DNA from: a bacterium | GTDB lineage: Bacteria > Nitrospinota_A > UBA7883 > JACRGQ01 | DNA: 10,367 bases | Reading direction: 5' to 3' | NCBI GenBank assembly: GCA_021815535.1 | Contig: JAKAGL010000060.1 | Coordinates: 1-10,367, forward strand | Shown here: positions 1 through 5,959 of the stretch, one piece after another | Layout of the letters: every line of letters starts with the position of its first letter | Numbering within the stretch: position 1 is the first letter of the stretch | Notes under the pieces: model-generated | What the model saw: only the letters and a program-made list of their open reading frames with translations | Told to the model about the DNA's origin: nothing | Databases searched by the model: none | Translations under genes and position numbers: made by a program

Positions 1-495
1 CGTTATCTTGACGATATTTTCGGGGGGAGGCTGGAAACCATCTATGCGAATCCGCTGACCATCCGCGCCGCCACGCGCGAAGCCGATCTGCTCATCGGCG
101 CGGTGCTGATTCCCGGCGCGAAGGCCCCCCGGCTGGTTACCCGGCAGATGGTCGGCGAAATGAAACAGGGAGCGGTGATCGTGGACGTTTCGGTGGATCA
201 GGGGGGATGCATCGAGACCAGCCGCCCCACCACGCACCACAATCCCACCTATGTGGTGGATGGCGTGCTCCATTATTGCGTGTCAAATATGCCGGGGGCC
301 GTTCCCCGCACGAGCACGCTTGCGCTCACCAGCGCCACATTCCCTTATGCTTTTGAAATAGCTCAAAAAGGGATTACAATGGCCCTTCGGGACAATCCTT
401 TTTTACGTCCCGGACTGAATGTGCATAAAGGGTTGCTGACGTGCGAAGAAGTGGCACAATCGCTTGATTTGAAATATACTCCGATGGAAATATGA
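1..495 (+). CDS. ald: Alanine dehydrogenase, C-terminal part (5' end outside window)
   Basis: Catalyses the reversible NAD-dependent oxidative deamination of L-alanine to pyruvate and ammonium in the cytoplasm. The reading frame is open from base 1, so about 164 C-terminal residues are present out of roughly 370 in the family; the N-terminal substrate domain lies outside the window. What remains is the second half of the NAD-binding domain (LLIGAVLIPGAKAPRLV, then VIVDVSVDQGGC) followed by the return to the catalytic domain (SRPTTHHNPTYVVDG, YCVSNMPGAVPRTSTLALT). These match the Mycobacterium and Bacillus enzymes closely. The Asp codon at 196-198 in VDQGG corresponds to the catalytic Asp270 of those enzymes. 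Its stop codon overlaps the start of the kinase gene (ATGA at 492-495), which suggests translational coupling. Family assignment is firm. Confidence 0.95.
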   Translation, partial: RYLDDIFGGRLETIYANPLTIRAATREADLLIGAVLIPGAKAPRLVTRQMVGEMKQGAVIVDVSVDQGGCIETSRPTTHHNPTYVVDGVLHYCVSNMPGAVPRTSTLALTSATFPYAFEIAQKGITMALRDNPFLRPGLNVHKGLLTCEEVAQSLDLKYTPMEI

Positions 496-2117
496 TTCCA
501 AAAACATTGGGACGCTTCGAGATAGTGAGCGAACTTGGCCGCGGGGCAATGGGCGTGGTTTATAAAGGCCGCGATCCCAAGCTGGAACGGACGGTTGCCC
601 TCAAGGTCATCCATTTCGGCATGAACAAAGAGGATGAACAGCAGCTTCAGGTGAAAGACCGTTTTCTTGTCGAGGCCCGCGCCACCGCACAGTTGCAGCA
701 TTCGAACATCCTGACCATCTACGATGTCGGCGACGAAGGGGACCTGACCTATATCGCCATGGAGTTCCTCGAAGGGGGATCTTTGGAGGATATGATCAAG
801 GGGGGCAAGTTCCATGACTACGACCAGATCATCGATATCGTCCGCCAGATAGCCGACGGACTGGATCACGCCCACCAGAAAGGGATCGTTCACCGCGACA
901 TCAAACCGGCGAACATCATGATGGCCGGCGGCAAAGTGCCGAAGATAGCCGATTTCGGGCTGGCCCGGCTTTCCAATTCCACGCTGACAACCACCGGAAC
1001 GGTATTGGGTACCCCCAGCTATATGGCGCCGGAGCAGATACGCGGACGCAAGGTTGACGGCCGCGCCGATCTTTTCGCGCTTGGCGTTATTTTCTACGAA
1101 ATGCTCACCGGGGAAAAACCGTTCGGCGGCGACAGCATTACCAGCGTGATCTACCGGGTGGTGAACGAAGAGCCGATCCCGCCGCGCAAACTGAACATCG
1201 ATCTGCCGAACGCCATCGACCAGTTCATGCAGAAGGCGCTGAATAAGGAACCGGGGCAGCGGTTTCAGACCGGGGCCGAATTTGTCGAGGCGCTCCGGTT
1301 GCTTCAAAAGGGGTTGTATAAAGCCGAGATGGTCTCCTCCCCCTCCAGCAACGCCACGCAACGGTTGACCGCTGACGAGACCGCACGCATGACCGTTCCC
1401 CAGAAAAAAAATACGGGGCTGATCATCGGCGGCGTTGTGGGGGCGCTGACGGTGATCGCCGTGGTGGGACTGCTGCTCACCGGCGGCAAAAAAGAGGAGA
1501 CGGTGAAAGCCGACTCCGGCGGGGCATCAACGGAAGCGGTGACCAAGGAAGAAAAGCCGAAAGAGCCCGTCAAGACCGAAGAGGTGAAACCCAAAGAGGA
1601 AAAGGCTTCAGAAGCCAAACCGGAAGAGGCCAAGCCTAAAGCCGTTGCGCCCCGTAAGGATAAGGCCGTCCATGCCAAACCGCCGGAGGCAAAGCCTGCC
1701 GAGACGAAGGAGGCGGCCAAACCTGCTGAGGAGAAACCGGCAGAGGCAAGATCCACCGAGGCCAAACCAAAAGAAGCGAAGCAGAAAGAGGCGAAGAAAG
1801 AGGCCAAGCCCAAGGAAGAAAAAGCCAAAGAGGCCACTGCCGCAAAGGATGCAAAGGAAAAGCCCAAGGAAGAGGCCAAGGACGGTGGACTGATCTCCCT
1901 TTTGAAAGGCTCTGGTACATGCACGATCATCATCGATGCCAAGGAAGGGGATAAGGTGCAGGTGGATCAGCATACCTACAAGGGTTTGCCGGTTGAGGTA
2001 AAGGATCTTCCCGCGGGCAGGCACAACATATTCGTAGTCCGCAAAGGTTTCAGGCCGTTTTTGAAGACCGTTAATACGAAGGATGGCGAGGTCCTCAAAA
2101 TAACGCCGGACTTCTGA
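492..2117 (+). CDS. Transmembrane Ser/Thr protein kinase with C-terminal PEGA-like domain
   Basis: A 541-residue bacterial Hanks-type (PknB-like) kinase. The kinase domain spans about residues 9-270: glycine loop GRGAMGVVYKG (16-26), ATP-anchoring Lys38 in VALKVI, helix-C Glu61, catalytic HRDIKPAN with Asp136, DFG with Asp154, a Thr-rich activation loop (LTTTGTVLGTP, about 165-175) and APE-type motif APEQ (179-182). All key residues are present, so it should be active. One hydrophobic segment at about 308-331 anchors it in the inner membrane with the kinase inside. Outside follow a Lys/Glu/Ala/Pro-rich spacer (about 351-464) and a C-terminal domain (about 475-541) with the PEGA pattern of short strands, Gly-Leu-Pro and PAGRHNIFVVRKGF. 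It starts on the ATG inside the ald stop (4-base overlap); the upstream ribosome binding site is weak (GGA). The ligand and substrates are not evident. The kinase call is firm and the PEGA call is probable. Confidence 0.95.
   Translation: MIPKTLGRFEIVSELGRGAMGVVYKGRDPKLERTVALKVIHFGMNKEDEQQLQVKDRFLVEARATAQLQHSNILTIYDVGDEGDLTYIAMEFLEGGSLEDMIKGGKFHDYDQIIDIVRQIADGLDHAHQKGIVHRDIKPANIMMAGGKVPKIADFGLARLSNSTLTTTGTVLGTPSYMAPEQIRGRKVDGRADLFALGVIFYEMLTGEKPFGGDSITSVIYRVVNEEPIPPRKLNIDLPNAIDQFMQKALNKEPGQRFQTGAEFVEALRLLQKGLYKAEMVSSPSSNATQRLTADETARMTVPQKKNTGLIIGGVVGALTVIAVVGLLLTGGKKEETVKADSGGASTEAVTKEEKPKEPVKTEEVKPKEEKASEAKPEEAKPKAVAPRKDKAVHAKPPEAKPAETKEAAKPAEEKPAEARSTEAKPKEAKQKEAKKEAKPKEEKAKEATAAKDAKEKPKEEAKDGGLISLLKGSGTCTIIIDAKEGDKVQVDQHTYKGLPVEVKDLPAGRHNIFVVRKGFRPFLKTVNTKDGEVLKITPDF
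1542..1883 (+). repeat. Low-complexity Lys/Glu/Ala/Pro-coding spacer with imperfect EAKP repeats
   Basis: This is an in-frame part of the kinase gene encoding about residues 351-464. It consists almost only of Lys, Glu, Ala and Pro, with recurring EAKP, EEKPK and KEAK units. At the DNA level the octamer GAGGCCAA recurs at 1626, 1758, 1800 and 1872. The composition resembles the extended Pro-Lys/Glu-Pro spacer of TonB and suggests a stiff, highly charged linker that holds the PEGA-like domain away from the membrane. Such repeats tend to vary in length between strains. Open frames on other strands and frames here arise from this biased composition. Confidence 0.85.
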
Positions 2118-2154
2118 GTGCCGGATTTGGGCCGGTCCATTGCGGGAATTCATT

Positions 2155-3267
2155 ATGAGTGATTTATGGCGGCAGCTTGACCAGTATCATATAGCCGGCA
2201 TTTCGTGCGCGCTCATCGTCCGCTCGGCCGGGATCATTCTGGCCACGTTCATTATACGCAAATTCGCGGCCCACAAGATTATGGCTTTCTTCGCCCGGCT
2301 GGCCAAGCGGACCGAAGTGGAATGGGATGACCTTGTCATAGAGGACTCCAAGCCGCAGGTATCGCAACTTATCCTTGTCTTCGGTATTTGGTCCGCTTTG
2401 CGGATATTGCCGCTTCCAACGGAGCCGTTCCACCTTCACCACGGCATCGACCTGGTGTCAAAGCTGCTTATCATCGGCATTTTCACGATGCTGGCGCTCA
2501 AATACATCCGCATTCTTGAAGGGGAATTGAAGAAGAACGCGGTAGACCCCGATTACTGGATGGATCTGCATCTCATCCCGCTGATGAGCATCGGCCTGAA
2601 GGCGCTGTTGGGGATCACGGTTTTTGTCATCGCCGCACAAACGCTCGGATATTCCGTGAGCGCATTGGTGGCGTCGCTCGGCATCGGCGGCGTTGCGGTG
2701 GCGCTGGCGGCCAAGGATACGCTGGCCAATTTTTTCGGCAGCGTGATGGTGATGATCGACAAACCGTTCCGCATCGGGGATGTCATCAAGGCGGCAGACT
2801 TTATGGGAAGCGTGGAGGAGATCGGCTTTCGCAGCACCCGCATCCGCACGCTCGACAAGACGCTGATGGTAGTGCCAAACGAAAAGTTGGCTTCCATGAA
2901 TATCGAGAACTTCACGCGCATTTCCGATACGCATGTGAACATGCGGCGGATCAATTTCAAGCTGGGCCTTGAATATAAGGCCAGCGCCGCGCAGATGGAC
3001 AAAGCCGTGGAGGAATTGCGCGCCATTCTGGCGGGGCATCCGATGGTTTCGGAAGAAGGGCGGATGGTGTTCTTTTCCGAGTTCGCCGATTCGTCGCTCA
3101 ATATCCTCATTAACTATTTTATCAAAACCGGCGATTTCGCCGAACATATGAAGATACGGCAAGAGTTGAATCTTGCCATCATGCGTAAACTGGCTGATCT
3201 GGGCTTGTCAGTGGCATTTCCCAGCCGCACGGTGTATCTGGAGCAGGGGACCGCGGAAAAACCGTGA
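2155..3267 (+). CDS. MscS-family mechanosensitive ion channel (five transmembrane helices)
   Basis: An inner-membrane channel of the MscS superfamily that opens under membrane tension and releases solutes during hypo-osmotic shock. From the ATG at 2155 it has 370 residues. Four hydrophobic helices lie at about 13-36, 69-86, 99-118 and 139-163. The pore helix follows, with the Gly/Ala pattern LGIGGVAVALAAKDTLANFF (about 175-194), and then FGSVMVMIDKPFRIGDVI, the most conserved MscS stretch, which leads into the beta domain (GSVEEIGFRSTRIRTLD, VVPNEKLA). The C-terminal alpha/beta domain runs to about 365. Five predicted helices place it with medium-sized YnaI/YbdG-like members rather than minimal E. 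coli MscS. GGGA at 2144-2147, 7 bases upstream, supports the ATG; an in-frame TTG at 2140 is possible but has no clear ribosome binding site. The 37-base gap to the kinase gene suggests co-transcription. Confidence 0.93.
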   Translation: MSDLWRQLDQYHIAGISCALIVRSAGIILATFIIRKFAAHKIMAFFARLAKRTEVEWDDLVIEDSKPQVSQLILVFGIWSALRILPLPTEPFHLHHGIDLVSKLLIIGIFTMLALKYIRILEGELKKNAVDPDYWMDLHLIPLMSIGLKALLGITVFVIAAQTLGYSVSALVASLGIGGVAVALAAKDTLANFFGSVMVMIDKPFRIGDVIKAADFMGSVEEIGFRSTRIRTLDKTLMVVPNEKLASMNIENFTRISDTHVNMRRINFKLGLEYKASAAQMDKAVEELRAILAGHPMVSEEGRMVFFSEFADSSLNILINYFIKTGDFAEHMKIRQELNLAIMRKLADLGLSVAFPSRTVYLEQGTAEKP

Positions 3268-3287
3268 CGCCGGGCCGTCCGGCCGTC
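3266..3287. terminator. Possible GC-rich hairpin between convergent genes
   Basis: The two converging genes leave 24 bases between their stop codons. GACG (3266-3269) and CCGG (3270-3273) can pair with CCGG (3279-3282) and CGTC (3284-3287), with one bulged C and a five-base loop. Read on the minus strand, the hairpin is followed about 5 bases later by a T5 tract (3257-3261), giving a weak Rho-independent terminator shape for the minus-strand operon. On the plus strand no T tract follows. The stem overlaps the channel gene's stop codon, so this is tentative. Confidence 0.35.
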
Positions 3288-3291
3288 GAAA

Positions 3292-4068
3292 TTACCGTTT
3301 GCCGATTTCCGGCTTGATGTTTCTGGGGCGGATAAAGCTTTTTTTGGGATAGTGGCCCGAGGGGAGGGTGGTGTTGGGGTAAACCCAGCACTGTTCTTCC
3401 AGCAGGGCGGCGGGGGAGGTGACGGCGTTGCACCCCAGCTCGCAGTGGTCGCCGATAATGGCGCCGAACTTGGTTATGCCGGTGCGCACCGTTTCGCCAT
3501 TCAATACAAATGTTATTTCGGGAAAGGACACCGCCCGTTTCGCTTCCGGCAGGCGGAACTTCAGGTTGGCGATCTTTGTTCCCGCACCCAGGTTGACGTA
3601 TGAGCCGAGCACCGAATCGCCGATGTAGTTGAAGTGGCCCGCCTCGGTGTGGTTCATCAGGATCGAGTTTTTTATTTCGGTGGTGTGTCCCAGCGTGCAG
3701 TGGTCGCCCGCGATCAAGCCGCCGCGCAGAAACGCCCCCTGCCGGATTTCGCATTTACGGCCGATGAGGGCCGGACCTTTGATATAGGCTGCCGGTTCGA
3801 TCTTTGTTCCCGCGCCGATGAAGATGTGAAGCGAACGGTAATCGATATCCTGCTTCAGCGTTATCTCGCCGGTGCAGAAAAGGGCATCGCCATTCCGCTC
3901 GATTCCCGCGGGCAATGTGCTGCCGCCCGTGGACGGAAAGTGGCCGAGAATGTAATCGTGTATTTTTGGCACCACGTCCCACGGGCGGTTGATGCCGTTA
4001 AAAATGCCTTTGTGGGCGAATTCATCCAATTCAGGGAAAAAATCCCGCAGGTTGAAATCAGTCGACAC
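3292..4068 (-). CDS. Stand-alone left-handed beta-helix acyltransferase, GlmU C-domain-like (probable sugar-1-phosphate N-acetyltransferase)
   Basis: A 258-residue cytoplasmic protein. An N-terminal cap (1-80, including GINRPWDVVPKI) precedes hexapeptide repeats of a left-handed beta-helix from about residue 81 (IGAGTKIEPAAYIKGPALIG) to about 235. It resembles the acetyltransferase half of GlmU-type enzymes, which moves acetyl from acetyl-CoA onto glucosamine-1-phosphate, but has no nucleotidyltransferase domain. The segment EAGHFNYIGDSVLG aligns with the GlmU segment holding the catalytic His: His145 and Tyr148 are present, and Asn168 in GAGTKIANLKF falls 23 residues after the His, the spacing I recall for the Sulfolobus ST0452 active site. 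It starts with GTG at 4066-4068, preceded by a strong GGGGAGG, and overlaps the mutase gene by 11 bases. An ATG two bases upstream is out of frame. It is the last gene of the operon. The fold is firm; the acceptor sugar is inferred. Confidence 0.85.
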   Translation of the reverse strand: MSTDFNLRDFFPELDEFAHKGIFNGINRPWDVVPKIHDYILGHFPSTGGSTLPAGIERNGDALFCTGEITLKQDIDYRSLHIFIGAGTKIEPAAYIKGPALIGRKCEIRQGAFLRGGLIAGDHCTLGHTTEIKNSILMNHTEAGHFNYIGDSVLGSYVNLGAGTKIANLKFRLPEAKRAVSFPEITFVLNGETVRTGITKFGAIIGDHCELGCNAVTSPAALLEEQCWVYPNTTLPSGHYPKKSFIRPRNIKPEIGKR

Positions 4069-5956
4069 ATTCCCTCCCCAGCAGGGTAAGGCTGAAACCT
4101 TCCGTCCCTGATCTTATCAGTTTCTGTTTTATTTCCATTTCATAGGTCAGCCGGTCGAAGTCCACGCCGGGATAGAATTCTTTTTTCGGCTGCTCGCCGT
4201 GGAACAACTGTTCCAGTATCATCCGCTCGGCGGCGGCCATCCGGTGCCCCCGGTTCTTCATTTTCTTTAAGAGGATACCCATCGCGGCTTCAAGGGTTTT
4301 TTGCAGCAAAGTCCGCAGTGCGCGCGGGCCGCGGACATTCACGCTGATCTTGTCTTCGGTGCCGCTGTTGCGCACAAAGATGGAGGCGACATGCCCTTCG
4401 CCGGCTTTCACCAGTTTTATGAAAAGCATATCCGGCTCATCGGCGATCAGCAAGGGTTCCACGGCGAGGTCGGGTGCGCTTCCCTCCATTATGGATCTGT
4501 TGATCATATCCTGCACCCCTTTCCACACCTCGCTACCGCGGTGGAAGAGGTTTTTTTCTATGTAATAGGCATAGCCGGTTTGCTTGAAGCCCGGTTCAAA
4601 GGGTTCTTTGAGCAACGCGGACATCTTTTCGTTGTTGGAGCCGCCGAGGCGGTGTACGGCAACCAGCGTGTTGATGGCCCCCTTCAGGCCGTTGCCTGCG
4701 AACACCTTCGCTTCGGCTCCGCAAGCCGCCAGTTGGACAAAGCCGGCGTGGATACTATGGCCTGTTTCTTCTGCCCCAAGCGCGAAAGCGGCGGGAAAGC
4801 TGTTGGCGCGGTGCAGTATCCATTTGTCTCCCACCGCCATGACCTCCGGCTTCAGGCCCAGCCCGGCAATGTGGCGTGCGACATTGATATCGCTCTCCAC
4901 CGTATAGGCGAATGTTTTGCCGCGGTGCTCGTCGGGGGCGGACTGCATGAGCCAGGCGGCTTGTATGGAAGAGCACTCGTCCCCGGATAGAATGTGCAAC
5001 GTATCTTCCGCGGGATCGTACCAGAGGAGAAAAAACCGGTCACCATCGCCGTCGAAAACGACCCCCATCAGGCGTTTCAGGCCGCCGGGTTTGGCGGCAA
5101 ACGCGCGCCCGGCCTCGAACATTTTGTTTACCAGTTTGTGCCGGGCGATACCCGCGTCTTCGGCAAAACGCTTTGCGCTGATGGCGCGGATCCCCTCCAG
5201 ATATGCGACCCCTGAATCGCGGTTGATATCGCCATTTTGTTCGCCGGCCACTTCAGTCACTTGCCCAAAACCAAGTTGGGAAAATATCATCGGGCCCAAC
5301 CCCGCCATAGCTCCCAATGCGGCGTCAACAATTACCCCGGTTTCCGTAAAGAGGCTTTCTCCCGGACCGATCCACATATTGCGGGGATCCATATGGAAAT
5401 CGGCGAACCGCCGGCGCCCCCATTGGGTGAGGTCGACGGGCGGATATTTTTTTGGTTTGCGGCGCACCGCGCCGAAATCGGCGGCTTCGACGGCGCTTGA
5501 AAGGAGATCGTCCTCCTCCGTCAACGGTTTCACCGCTCCGGGGCCGTTAAATATCTTAATGCCGTTCTGGTCCCGCGGGTTATGCGAGGCGGTGATCATA
5601 AAGGCGGTTGCGGCCGAGCGGCAGACCAGCGCGATCGCCACGCCCGGGGTGGGAATAACTCCGAGCACGCCGGGTACGCCGCCCGCCTTGGCGATCCCAT
5701 CCACTGCACTGCCGGTATAGCGTTCTTCGATGTCGCGGCCGTCCCAGCCGATCAGAACTTCGTCTCCCGGCTCCATCATGCCGGTCTCGATCATGCGCGT
5801 CACATGCGCGTAGCAGTAGAGTTCGAAGAACTCTTCGGTCATTATTCCGTTGCGATGGAAGACCTCCAGCGGGCCGTACTCGAACTCGGCCGCCAAGGCC
5901 ACGGGACGGCGTACGCCATCGGTCCCCTGCAACCGGCCAACGGTTTTTCCGGCCAC
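4058..5956 (-). CDS. Phosphohexomutase (GlmM/phosphomannomutase superfamily) with C-terminal extension
   Basis: A cytoplasmic alpha-D-phosphohexomutase of 632 residues that shifts phosphate between C6 and C1 of a hexose; from context the likely substrate is glucosamine-phosphate. Seen: the N-terminal GTDGVR (11-16), the phosphoserine loop TASHNP with Ser124 (122-127), the metal loop DGDGDR (302-307), the sugar-binding loop EETGHS (396-401) and the phosphate-binding loop RNSGTED (529-535). All four active-site loops are intact. Most family members have about 450 residues. The excess comes from insertions around 160-300 and 440-510 and from a tail after about 563 that looks like a winged helix and contains a second RSGTE (615-619). 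It starts on GTG (5954-5956), 3 bases after the upstream glmS-like stop; GTDG at residue 11 fits this start. Specificity (GlcN, Glc or Man) cannot be read from the motifs, and the loops differ from canonical bacterial GlmM. Confidence 0.88.
   Translation of the reverse strand: MAGKTVGRLQGTDGVRRPVALAAEFEYGPLEVFHRNGIMTEEFFELYCYAHVTRMIETGMMEPGDEVLIGWDGRDIEERYTGSAVDGIAKAGGVPGVLGVIPTPGVAIALVCRSAATAFMITASHNPRDQNGIKIFNGPGAVKPLTEEDDLLSSAVEAADFGAVRRKPKKYPPVDLTQWGRRRFADFHMDPRNMWIGPGESLFTETGVIVDAALGAMAGLGPMIFSQLGFGQVTEVAGEQNGDINRDSGVAYLEGIRAISAKRFAEDAGIARHKLVNKMFEAGRAFAAKPGGLKRLMGVVFDGDGDRFFLLWYDPAEDTLHILSGDECSSIQAAWLMQSAPDEHRGKTFAYTVESDINVARHIAGLGLKPEVMAVGDKWILHRANSFPAAFALGAEETGHSIHAGFVQLAACGAEAKVFAGNGLKGAINTLVAVHRLGGSNNEKMSALLKEPFEPGFKQTGYAYYIEKNLFHRGSEVWKGVQDMINRSIMEGSAPDLAVEPLLIADEPDMLFIKLVKAGEGHVASIFVRNSGTEDKISVNVRGPRALRTLLQKTLEAAMGILLKKMKNRGHRMAAAERMILEQLFHGEQPKKEFYPGVDFDRLTYEMEIKQKLIRSGTEGFSLTLLGRECVD
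4073..4079 (-). promoter_or_regulatory. Strong Shine-Dalgarno for the beta-helix acyltransferase
   Basis: On the minus strand GGGGAGG lies 4 bases before the GTG at 4068-4066, inside the end of the mutase gene. It supports the GTG start over any later start and suggests efficient coupled translation across the 11-base overlap. Confidence 0.7.
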
Positions 5957-5959
5957 CGG

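Noticed and set aside
363..1361. Long minus-strand open frame opposite the kinase domain
   Set aside because: It lies entirely opposite a clear kinase gene and the end of ald, has His/Arg-rich translation typical of reversed GC-rich coding DNA, and shows no recognisable domain.
1608..2153. Minus-strand and frame-shifted plus-strand open frames over the K/E/A/P spacer (Leu/Phe-, Ser/Ala- or Arg-rich)
   Set aside because: They are composition artefacts of the repetitive codons; the kinase frame explains the region with coherent domains on both sides.
2140..2154. TTG at 2140 as start of the MscS gene
   Set aside because: It would add five residues but has no clear ribosome binding site; the ATG at 2155 has GGGA at a good distance.
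2458..3162. Minus-strand open frame opposite the MscS gene
   Set aside because: It is fully covered by the well-conserved channel gene on the other strand and its translation is His/Arg-rich without any domain.
4058..4068. Possible frameshift or fusion between the mutase tail and the acyltransferase
   Set aside because: The 11-base overlap looks at first like a broken single gene, but the acyltransferase has its own strong Shine-Dalgarno and a complete N-terminal cap, and the mutase ends normally.
3861..4070. ATG at 4070 on the minus strand as a gene start
   Set aside because: It is in a different frame from the beta-helix protein and opens only a short frame; the GTG at 4068 gives the conserved protein.
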